From NCBI GenBank assembly GCA_030849075.1, contig JASAOO010003129.1:1-24013 (forward strand): DNA of 24,013 nucleotides. The letters are read 5' to 3'. The notes under the pieces were generated by a model that saw only the letters and a program-made list of their open reading frames with translations, was not told where the DNA came from and made no database searches. A program made the translations under genes and the position numbers. This document shows, in pieces, positions 1 through 7,801 of the stretch. Every line of letters begins with the position of its first letter. Positions within the stretch are counted from its first letter, which is position 1. The stretch is from Zelonia costaricensis. Lineage: Eukaryota > Euglenozoa > Kinetoplastea > Trypanosomatida > Trypanosomatidae.

Positions 1-872
1 GGGGGGGCGTGAAGGACAGAGGCTTGACGCACGTGTGTGGGCGTGTGCTGGGGAGCGGAAGGTGGCCCGCTTGCACTCATACGCACACACATGCGCGCAC
101 CAACACAAGCACAGGGGCGCCGAGCCACACGCACGCATCGGAGGCTGTGAGGGAAAGTCATACGACTTCGTGAGTGACTCCGCGGCAGAACCCACAGAGC
201 CTCGCGTGCGCATCGGCACGCTACCTCTAGCTTTGCGTTTGCGTTGCGTCATCGACCCCTGCACCCGGGGGGAGGGGGGAGGGAAGCAGGAACTCAGCCA
301 GGCAGCGCGCCAACCCACCTGAGATGTCGGGCTGAGGCGCAAGTGAGCTGCAGCGCGCGACTTCGGGAAGATGGGGAGAGCAGAAGGGGGCTACGTGGGC
401 TGTGCATCGAACGCGGTGACGAGAACCGAGAAACTTGGAAGTTAAGAGAGAACGCAGAGGAGCGGGTGACCCTTCCGTCAGCGAGCTGCGCGAGACGCAC
501 GACGTCTGCGTGCTGTCTGCGCCAAGTTGGATGTGTGCGTGCGTGCATGCGTGTGCTGGGGGATGGCAGAGGGGGGGGGCGGGGCAGAGCACTTCTATGG
601 GTCTATGCGGGGGTGGCGGGCGCGGCGGAGCGGGGTGGCGTCGCAGGGCTTGACAGCTCGGCCGCTCTTCCCGGTCTTCTCGGGAGTCCTTCACCACAGG
701 CACTCGATTAGGTTGTTGGGGCGAAGAGGTGCGTGCCGGGATGGGGGGGAGGAGGAGGCCGCACAACAGCGCAGGAAGGAAGGAAGCAGGTGATGTGGCT
801 GCGCCGCGGAGGAGCACACCAGCCACAGCACAGCAGCATCACTGGCTCTTCGCGAGACGTGTGGGCGCGGGA
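1..872. other. Intergenic / 3' UTR region downstream of the unknown-function gene
   Basis: No reading frame here looks like protein on either strand; the open frames are short, Arg/Cys/His-rich and overlap one another, as expected by chance in GC-rich DNA. The stretch lies directly after the minus-strand stop codon at 873-875, so it should hold the 3' UTR of that gene and then spacer. It contains short G runs (1-7, 269-278, 570-580) and short CA-rich stretches near 80-115. No RNA gene was seen. Confidence 0.6.
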
Positions 873-1814
873 TTACATGTATGGCGTGTTGCCGTCCTCG
901 CGCGACTCGTAGTACTCCCGCATGCGCTGGCCTTCGATGTCGGCGTCGTGGCCACACTCAGCCTGCAGCCGCTGCGCAATCTCCTTCACCACCGCGACAT
1001 CCAAACCAGTGAACGCCAGGGCGGTGTTGCCGCTGCGAGCGGGGCCGTGTCCTGCCGTCGTCTTCGGTGGCTCTTCCTCGTCCTGCGTGTCGTCGTAGCA
1101 GAGGTGGCGCGCGCACGGATGCGTGGCGCCGCCGCCGGCGACGCGGTGCCGCATCGACCCGACGAGCTGCGCCGCGTGCACATCCGCAGCCCGCGACTGC
1201 TCACTGCGCCACGGCTGCTGCGGCGCGGGGCCGCCCGAGGTAGCGGAGGTGGCGTGGAGGGCCTTGGCCACCGTGGCAGGCTCCCCTGTTGCCGTAGCGG
1301 ACGTAGGCAGCGGCGTCACCCGCGCTTGGGTCGGCAGGGCGTCGGCGCCGGTCTCCTCGCCTCCCCACGCGCGCTTCTGTGGCCGCCCGCGCCGGTGCGG
1401 TCGTGCCTCATCCTCCGCCGGCGTTGCCACGGCTCGCGGCGACGACGCTGCTGGCGGTGGTGCGCTCAGCTGAAGCCCTGCAGCTCGAAGCTCCTCTGCG
1501 CTGAAGCCGAACTCCAGCAGGTCCGCGGGTTGCACGAGGCCGCTGCCCATGAGCTGCTCGATCATCTGCTGCTGCTCCCGTGCGAGCTGGATGGCGTGGG
1601 CGGCGTCGGCGCCGCTCGCGCGGTGCTCCCCGACCTGCAGGGGTGCGGGTGCGACGGCGGCAGCCCCTGCTGTCGTCGTCGTCGCCGTCGCCCTCGCTGG
1701 AGTCGACGCGTGGGGGCAGCTCGGCCCGCTCAGCGCCGTCGTAGTGGCCGCGAACTCGGTCGACGCGGCTGCCGCACAGGTCGCCGAGCTCATCGTGGCA
1801 GCTGGAACGTGCAT
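873..1814 (-). CDS. Conserved-type hypothetical protein, 313 aa, with basic GRP motif
   Basis: I do not recognise this protein. It begins at ATG 1812-1814 and ends with TAA at 873-875. A second in-frame ATG at 1793 (Met8) is an alternative start. Residues 1-60 are Ala/Thr/Pro-rich low complexity. Residues 70-114 form a more ordered, probably helical segment (LAREQQQMIEQLM, then FGFSAEELRAAGL). Residues 141-148 are basic (RRGRPQKR), resembling a single AT-hook core or a nuclear localisation signal. A second ordered segment lies at 270-313 (GLDVAVVKEIAQRL, ending in YYESREDGNTPYM). There is no signal peptide or membrane segment. A pyrimidine tract in the transcribed sense followed by AG at 1881-1880 sits 65 bases upstream of the ATG, which supports expression and this start. 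It is the last gene of the minus-strand run in the window. A nuclear role is only a guess from the basic motif. Confidence 0.72.
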   Translation of the reverse strand: MHVPAATMSSATCAAAASTEFAATTTALSGPSCPHASTPARATATTTTAGAAAVAPAPLQVGEHRASGADAAHAIQLAREQQQMIEQLMGSGLVQPADLLEFGFSAEELRAAGLQLSAPPPAASSPRAVATPAEDEARPHRRGRPQKRAWGGEETGADALPTQARVTPLPTSATATGEPATVAKALHATSATSGGPAPQQPWRSEQSRAADVHAAQLVGSMRHRVAGGGATHPCARHLCYDDTQDEEEPPKTTAGHGPARSGNTALAFTGLDVAVVKEIAQRLQAECGHDADIEGQRMREYYESREDGNTPYM

Positions 1815-1879
1815 GAGAAAGAGGTAAAGGCACGCACGACGAGAACCTGGCTGCCACGCGTGGGTGATGTTTGGGTTGA

Positions 1880-1924
1880 CTGTGGTGGAGAGGGAGATAG
1901 AGGTAAGAAGGTGGGGGGGGGGAA
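1880..1924 (-). promoter_or_regulatory. Predicted trans-splice acceptor for the 313-aa gene
   Basis: In the minus-strand sense a C/T-rich tract (about 1924-1886) is followed by CACAG, with the AG at 1881-1880. The mature mRNA would begin near 1879 and have a 65-base 5' UTR with no earlier ATG. This is the usual layout of a spliced-leader addition site in trypanosomatids; the exact AG is inferred. Confidence 0.55.
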
Positions 1925-2243
1925 GTGATGCAGGTAGTAGTCAAGGTAAAGAAGCTGGTCAGTGGGTATACAGGTGTCCGCGCACGGAGGAAGCCTTGAA
2001 AACAAACGTAAGAGAGGAGACTGTCAAAGCACACCGAGAAGCACAGACACAAGTGGATGGAGCTGACGTGATGGGTGGGGGGTCGGTGAGGCTTCGAAGC
2101 ACAGCCGATGGGGGAACAAGCAGGAAGGAGGTGGCGCGGGGGCTGGCACACTGTGCGCGCGTCTTCCCGTATTTGTGAGTGTGTGTAGGGAGGGGGGGGG
2201 GGCAGGGAGGGGCAAGGTGACGGTAATACTTGCTACAGAGAAG

Positions 2244-2268
2244 GGGTGGTGGTGGTGGTGGTGGTGGA
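2244..2268. repeat. (GGT)n trinucleotide microsatellite
   Basis: About eight uninterrupted GGT units lie in the intergenic region. The run is not in a credible reading frame. Confidence 0.9.
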
Positions 2269-3061
2269 GGGATACCGACACTGATGCCTCCGCAGAGCGG
2301 TGCGTGAACGGCGCAAGGATGGAGCCAGGAAGGGGCGGGAGGAGTGGACGGCGGACGTGTCCGTGTGAGTGGGCGTTTGTGTGTGAGAATACAACACGAT
2401 GCGTGTGGCCGCAAGCCGCGCGGTACACCCGAGCTGACAAATCAAGAAACAAAAAACAAGAAGGCAAGAGAAGCGAAAAGCGAGGCGTGGTGAAGATGTG
2501 AAGTTGGGAAGGGTTGAGTCCAGTCCTCAGCGAGTGACTCGTCACGCGCGAACGCACGTCTGACATGCGCCTCTCACGTCTTCTCAGGGCTTCTGCGTGA
2601 GCCTGTCAACAGCAATGCCGCGATCCTCTAACAACGGAGCCTCCCCCGTTCGCCGGCAACACCCCCCCCCCCGCGCGTACGCGATGGGCCGCATCCAGCT
2701 CTCCACGCCTCATCCAGCGATGCGCTCGCCTCGCTGCGCAAGACTCCGTGACGCTTCAGTTTCTTGTTTGTCAAGCGCTTCTCTTCTTCTCTGCCGTTCG
2801 CATTTGCACGGCGCACACTATCGAGCGTCGCACGAGGGCGCCCCCGGCGCGCCTGCAGCGACACTCGAGCTTGCAGCAGCTCCCCCCACCCACCTCACCC
2901 GTTCCGTCCCTCCTTCAGGGAAGGCCGACGGGGCCCTGGACCCCCACTAGCAGCGCCGTTCGCGCGTTTGTTGAACCCGGGAGAGGGGTGGTGGTGGGAG
3001 GAGCAGAGCAAGCACCGCGCTGAGATGTGCCCGCACTTCATGGCCCATTATCGCTACTATC

Positions 3062-3098
3062 CACACACAAAAGCACACACACATACACACACACACAC
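3062..3098. repeat. (CA)n microsatellite
   Basis: An interrupted CA dinucleotide run lies just past the stop codon of the minus-strand J-protein gene, so it probably falls within that gene's 3' UTR, where it would read as (GU)n in RNA. Confidence 0.9.
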
Positions 3099-3122
3099 GT
3101 GCATCCGACCCCGCACGGCTCC

Positions 3123-4829
3123 TCACGACGCGCTCCTGCGCAGACTGCCGAAGATGCCGCGCATCACCGCCTGCGCCTCCTGCTCGCTCCCCACCGGCTG
3201 CATGACAACCGCGCTGACGTTCGTCTCTGGGGGGAGCGGGGATGTGGCGTTCACCTGCCTCGCCCCAGTGCCCGCGCCTGCCGCAGCTGCAGTGTCCGAC
3301 GCCGGCGGAGTCGCAGCAGCAGCAGAAGCATCAGCGGGGGCGGCGGCACGAGGCGCAGCAGCCTCGCTTTCTGTGCGCCGTACGAAGCCGTTGTCGCGCC
3401 GCTGGTTTTCAATTTGCCGCCGCCGGCTGTCCTCTTTGCGCGGCTCGAAGAAGACGACGCCAGGCGGGTCTTGGGCGCGCTTGACGATGCGGCCCTTCTC
3501 CTCCTCGATCTTGGGCCACCCCCGCAGCTCCGGCAGCGTGGTCGCCGCCTCCTGCTGCTCCTGCATCATCTGGATGCGCCGCTGCCGCGCGTACTCGAGC
3601 GCGCGCGCCTCAGGGGACTCGCCGACGTACTGACGGCTGCCGTAGAGCGTGGCCGCGAGGTCGCCGCCCGTGCCGCTTCCGCTGTCCCGCTGCAGCATCG
3701 CCCGTGCCCTTTCGTTCATCTCCTGACGGAGGCGGTGCATCTCTTGCATCTGCTCGTGCCGCGCGAGACTCTCGGACATGCGCCAGCCGTCCTCGTGTCG
3801 CCAGTCACGGTAGGAGCGGTACGCGAAGAGCAACATGGTGGACAGCACGAGGTACACGACGAAGCCCTGCAGCAGCAGCGTGCCGGAGGGCGTGTAGCGG
3901 GCTCGCTGCGCCGCGGTGTGCATGCTGAAGGGACTGCTCGACGTAAACGGGTTCTCCGTGAAGCTGCCGCCGCCGCCGCTGCGGTTGTGGAACTGCGACC
4001 AGAACCCTTGCTGACCGTGGCCGTGGGCCTGCTGGTATGCCGTGTTGGCATCTTGCTGGTAGTACTGACCATACATGTTCGACGCGGCGTGGGCTTGGAA
4101 CGGGCCACTGGGCGCCGCGTAGCCGAAGCCGCCGGCCGGGCCGGGCCGGTAGCGCCGCGACGCCGCCGCCGGGCCGCCGCCGCCGCTGCGAAACATTTTC
4201 TTCTGCATCTTGAACTCCTCCCGCTCGCGGTTCGTCAGCTCGCTGAGCCGCTCGTACGACACGGTGACGCGCGCCATCATTGCGGCCTCGCCGCCCGCGT
4301 CCGGGTGGTACTTCTTGGCGAGTTCACGGTACTTCTTCTTCAGCGACTTGGGGTCCTCGTCGATGGTGGCGCCGAGCACCTCGAGGGCTTCGGCAATCTC
4401 GCTAAAGGTCGGTCGCCGGGCGGCGGAGGCGTAGCGTCGGGCCACGCCGGTGGACTCGCCGAAGTGCCCGGCGCCGACGCGGAAGCCGCGCAGAGCAGCA
4501 GAGAGCGACGTAGCGGCTGCGCACGACAGTGACGTGGACAGCCGGTGCATCACGCAGGTAGTGGCATCGGCGCGCTTGTCGCCACGTCGCGCGCACGCTG
4601 CTGCCGCTGTCCAGGTGGAAGAGGACGATGCGGACGAGGGCGTCGATGAGCTGAGCGGGCGGGAAGCCGGCGCAGACGCAAGCAGCAGCAGCTGCTGCAG
4701 CGCAGGTGGGCGGCGAGCCACGCCGGGAACGCAAGCTTGGCGGGAAGCCCGGCGGAGGTAATAGCCGGTGCTCCCCTGCCCGAAGGCAGGCGCGCGCGTG
4801 CTCAGCGGCGAGGGCGGTGGGAGGTGCAT
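3123..4829 (-). CDS. J-domain (DnaJ-like) protein, mitochondrial-type, one membrane segment, 568 aa
   Basis: J-domain proteins recruit and stimulate Hsp70 chaperones through their HPD tripeptide. Here the J domain is at about residues 141-200, with a basic helix II (LKKKYRELAKK) and HPD at 175-177. There is no Gly/Phe-rich or zinc-finger domain of classic DnaJ, so this is a type III (class C) J protein. A Gly/Gln/Tyr-rich linker (215-310) leads to one membrane helix at about 318-336 (FVVYLVLSTMLLFAY). A charged, Arg/Glu/Gln-rich region (340-480), possibly coiled coil, and an Ala-rich stretch follow. The first 140 residues are Arg/Ser/Ala-rich and nearly free of acidic residues, like a mitochondrial presequence. 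ATG 4829 is the first after a likely splice acceptor at 4861-4855. The alternative ATG at 4550 (Met94, MHRLSTSLSC) would give 475 aa and also a good presequence. The stop is TGA at 3123-3125. The domain is related to that of the J protein encoded at 7802-9697 (shared PTFxEI, HPDxAGG and SYExLSEL). The family is certain; location and start are inferred. Confidence 0.88.
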   Translation of the reverse strand: MHLPPPSPLSTRAPAFGQGSTGYYLRRASRQACVPGVARRPPALQQLLLLASAPASRPLSSSTPSSASSSSTWTAAAACARRGDKRADATTCVMHRLSTSLSCAAATSLSAALRGFRVGAGHFGESTGVARRYASAARRPTFSEIAEALEVLGATIDEDPKSLKKKYRELAKKYHPDAGGEAAMMARVTVSYERLSELTNREREEFKMQKKMFRSGGGGPAAASRRYRPGPAGGFGYAAPSGPFQAHAASNMYGQYYQQDANTAYQQAHGHGQQGFWSQFHNRSGGGGSFTENPFTSSSPFSMHTAAQRARYTPSGTLLLQGFVVYLVLSTMLLFAYRSYRDWRHEDGWRMSESLARHEQMQEMHRLRQEMNERARAMLQRDSGSGTGGDLAATLYGSRQYVGESPEARALEYARQRRIQMMQEQQEAATTLPELRGWPKIEEEKGRIVKRAQDPPGVVFFEPRKEDSRRRQIENQRRDNGFVRRTESEAAAPRAAAPADASAAAATPPASDTAAAAGAGTGARQVNATSPLPPETNVSAVVMQPVGSEQEAQAVMRGIFGSLRRSAS

Positions 4830-4854
4830 GCCGGCAACGACGCGAACCGCGACT

Positions 4855-4912
4855 CTGCTCTCGATGCGCCGCGTGTCGGAGGAGGAGGAGGGTGGGGGAG
4901 GTTGGGCGGGCG
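4855..4912 (-). promoter_or_regulatory. Predicted trans-splice acceptor for the 568-aa J protein
   Basis: In the minus-strand sense a C/T-rich tract (about 4912-4873) is followed by a cluster of AG dinucleotides at 4861-4860, 4859-4858 and 4856-4855. Any of them would place ATG 4829 about 25-30 bases into the mRNA as the first start codon. This is the main reason for preferring the long form of the protein. Confidence 0.5.
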
Positions 4913-5529
4913 CTGCTAGTGCGTACTATACCTGCCTCTAGGGGACGCTACAGAGGGGTGAGGTACGAGGGTGCGGTGAGAACAGAAAGGGGCAGCGAAT
5001 GACGATGCCGGTGCTCGCAGGTGCGCCGGCACAAGAGAGAGGTGATAAACGAAGTGAGATCAGCTCATAAACAGAGAAGAAGGGAAGTGCGGAGGAGGAG
5101 GCTGGAGGCAGGCAAGCAGGGTGTGCCGTGCGTGATGGCGGTCGCACCCAGTCTACGACGCAGTCAACGCTGCTGAGAAGAGGTGCACTACAGCACAGGA
5201 CAGCGAGAGAGAAGAGAGAGAGGGAGCGGAACAGCTAATGCAGCGGGTGCGCGTGTGCGAGTGTGTGACGCTGCCTGTCCCTGTCGAAGATGCGTGCGTA
5301 CGCGAGTCGGTGCGCAAAGACGGAGGGCGGGAGCGGGGAGGAGGGGGGGGGGGGCCAAGTGCGGGCGCGTGCCGACGCAATGGGCGAAGAAAAGGGTGGG
5401 GTGGGGTAGCAGAGTCAGCACGCACGCGAGCGGGGATACCTCGCTGGGCGGAGTCGCAGATTAGGCGGATGCAGCAGTGGCTGTGGGGGAGCGGGAGTCA
5501 ATAAAAATGGAAGAACGCGAATGCGCAGG

Positions 5530-5533
<4 letters not shown>

Positions 5534-5562
<29 letters not shown>
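5534..5562. repeat. (GT)n microsatellite
   Basis: About fourteen perfect GT units in the spacer. Confidence 0.93.
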
Positions 5563-6462
5563 CAATGTTGATGGCAATCTCGAGGAGAACAAACACGTCA
5601 CGATCGGGGTGAGTGGTGTGAGGATGACCACCTGCGTGGGAAGCCGCTCGCAAACAGCTACGCGGGGGGGGGAGGGAGGCTTTGGTGAATAGTGTGTGAC
5701 TCGGTAGACACGTCAACGAGGCCGCCCGCGGGAGGAGGGACAGACGAGCCAAGATGGGGGGATATGTGAGAAAGGGGGGGTGTACCGTGGAGGGAGGCGA
5801 TGGGGTGCGCGCGTGAGGCTTGTCCGGGCTGCCACGTGGACAGAGCAGATGCCGCTGTAGGTCGATGCACGCGCGGCCGGCAAGTCCAGGCGGAGAGAAA
5901 GAGCGGTAGGCAGAGAAGCGGGAGAGTGCAAACTTGCGCATCATCACCCGCGGCCGTGCAGCAGGGAAACGTGGTTGCTGCCTTCTCCGTGCACGCGCAG
6001 ATGCACCGCGACCTCGACATGCCTGCATTCCCCTTTCCCTTCCAAACCCGGGCGGCGGCGGCGGCGGCAGAGAGACGGCATCGCGGCAGCGCTGCACTGC
6101 ACCCGCGATGGGCTCGCACGCAGCGGCACACGTGGAGCTGCAACTTGACCTCCCTCATGGCCCCCAAAAAAAGGGGTAGAGAGATAGAATACAAAGACGA
6201 ACAGTTCTGGAGGGAGCCAGTTCGCGGAGGGGGAGGGGAAGAGACCGGCAGGCAGGCAGAGCGGGAGAGATCGAGGAGCAGATGGGCGGACTTGACTGGA
6301 CCGCGTTTGCCTCACGCAACACGCCTCCTCGCCCCCCCCCCCCCTCCTCCCACGCCGTGTCATCCCCTTTCTTCTTCTTTTTCTTTGGGCGCTTTGTTCA
6401 CTTGTTTGAATTATGCTCGTATTCGTCCAAGCAGCGGTTTCGGTTCTCTCCTGAGTTCTTCC

Positions 6463-6490
6463 GTGTGTGTGTGTTTGTGTATGTGTGTTT
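6463..6490. repeat. Imperfect (GT)n microsatellite
   Basis: A GT run interrupted by TTTG and TATG, in the + strand pyrimidine-rich patch of the spacer. Confidence 0.8.
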
Positions 6491-6816
6491 GGCGTACACA
6501 CCAAGAGGGTGATCAACACAAGTGTGCGCGGTGCGTGCCCCTCCACATGGACCACCCCCTCCCTTCTCGCACGCAGATGCCGAACACGAGAGAGAGGGGA
6601 GGGAGAAGGGAGAAGAGGGGCCCGTTCAACTCACACAGGTGCGGACATGCAGACGCACACTCACACGCGCACATAGTGGCACACAGACACGCACACGGGC
6701 AATGCACACGGCAAAGAAAAAGAAGTAAAGGAGGAAGCAACGTAGACGTGGAATAGCGCAGGCAGCTATCGTGACGCGTGTACGTGGATGTGATGCATCC
6801 AAGGCACGTACACGGC

Positions 6817-6842
6817 GTGTGTGTGTGTGTGTGTGTGTGTGT
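6817..6842. repeat. (GT)n microsatellite
   Basis: About thirteen GT units in the spacer upstream of the 568-aa J-protein gene. Confidence 0.93.
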
Positions 6843-7679
6843 TCATGTGCCTGAACACAGCAGTCGGCAATGGAACGAGGGAAGGGGAGGGGAGCGGCTA
6901 GTGACGGAGGGGAAAGGAGAAAGTGTACGACAGCGTCCACTTGGATTCACGTCGATGCGCACGCACGCAAAGGCATGCACTGGCGCCTTCGCTCGTGATG
7001 CGGCAGCACGAACACGCTGCCACTCGATCGCGGCTGGGGGAGTCACACGACACAGTAGAACCCTCGTCGCCGCTCACGCATCGCCTCACCCCTCCCCCCG
7101 CCTTTGCCAGTACCGTGCTAGCTTGGTGTGAGACCACAAGAAGATTCGGCAAAAAGGTCAGCGGGTGGTGTGTCACAGTCAGCACGGGACTGCATCAGCA
7201 CGCGTAGGAGGGGGGAGGGAGGGGTGGTGGAGAACGCTGGTGCTGACCGCAGGAGGGAGAGGAAGGGGGACCCGAGTCGTCTGGGGGAAGGGGAGGGGGG
7301 GCAAGAAGAGAAACACCGCAGACACACAGGCGCACACACAAACACGGTGAGTAGAAGGAGCGTCACGGGAGGGGAGGGGGACGGGGCTGTGACGAGCCTC
7401 AACGAAAGACACTAAGGCGCGGAGGAGGGAAAGGGACGAGGCAGAGTAAATACACACAGGCGCGCACACAGCCGCGGTCCTGATGCGGCGGGACACGACC
7501 GCAGAAAGCAGTTGAAACTCGCACCGGCAACGTGAGGAGCACACAAACAAGCAAAGATGGGGAAAGGTGAACGGAGCAGCACACGCGTCTGTGCGGGTTG
7601 GCGAGATGCCACCAATCGGCAGAGGAGGAGGGAGGGAGGGAGACACAGAGTGGCGCGCACAGGGCACAGGCGCGCACGC

Positions 7680-7708
7680 AGGGAGGGAGGGAGGGAGGGA
7701 GGGGGGGG
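7680..7708. repeat. (GGGA)n tandem repeat ending in a G run
   Basis: About five GGGA units run into a G run. The unit is related to the GGGA and GGGGA runs near 21021 and 23881. The run lies about 95 bases past the stop codon of the minus-strand 631-aa gene, so probably in its 3' UTR, where the RNA would be C/U-rich. Four or more closely spaced G runs make a G-quadruplex possible on the + (template) strand. Confidence 0.88.
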
Positions 7709-7801
7709 GAAGGAGAAGAGGGGGACGAAGCGAAAGCGCTCGCAGGACGCGCGGACATCCACGCATACACGCGCGCACGCCCCGCCTGGTGGTCAGTGCC
7801 G

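Larger units (their letters stand above)
1925..3122. other. Spacer between the unknown gene and the 568-aa J protein
   Basis: About 1.2 kb without a credible coding region. It should carry the 3' UTR of the J-protein gene (stop at 3123-3125) and the polyadenylation region preceding the splice site near 1880. It contains a GGT trinucleotide run (2244-2268), an A-rich patch (2440-2480), a C run (2665-2672) and a CA microsatellite (3062-3098). The part from about 2510 to 2960 is more complex in composition, but no frame there is convincing. Confidence 0.55.
4913..7801. other. Long spacer between the 568-aa and 631-aa J-protein genes
   Basis: Nearly 2.9 kb with no credible coding region on either strand. 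Open frames such as 5800-6756 (+) and 5944-6555 (-) are rich in His/Thr/Arg/Pro repeats that simply translate CA, GT and GA repeats. It should hold the 3' UTR of the 631-aa gene. It contains G runs (5342-5355), GT microsatellites (5534-5562, 6463-6490, 6817-6842), a CGG run (6051-6069), a + strand pyrimidine-rich, relatively AT-rich patch (6335-6480) and a GGGA tandem run near 7680-7708. Segments 5700-5960 and 6920-7135 are of ordinary complexity and would be the places to look for degenerate retroposons. Confidence 0.55.

Noticed and set aside
729..1928. 399-residue + strand open frame
   Set aside because: Antisense shadow of the 313-aa gene in GC-rich DNA; Arg/Cys-rich with no recognisable domain.
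3027..4532. 501-residue + strand open frame
   Set aside because: It lies opposite the 568-aa J-protein gene and is Arg/Leu/Ala-rich without domain-like segments; the minus-strand frame carries a clear J domain, so this is an antisense shadow.
5800..6756. 318-residue + strand frame in the spacer
   Set aside because: Composition follows CA, GT and C-run repeats; on the opposite strand from all real genes; no pyrimidine tract and AG suitable for splicing seen ahead of its start.
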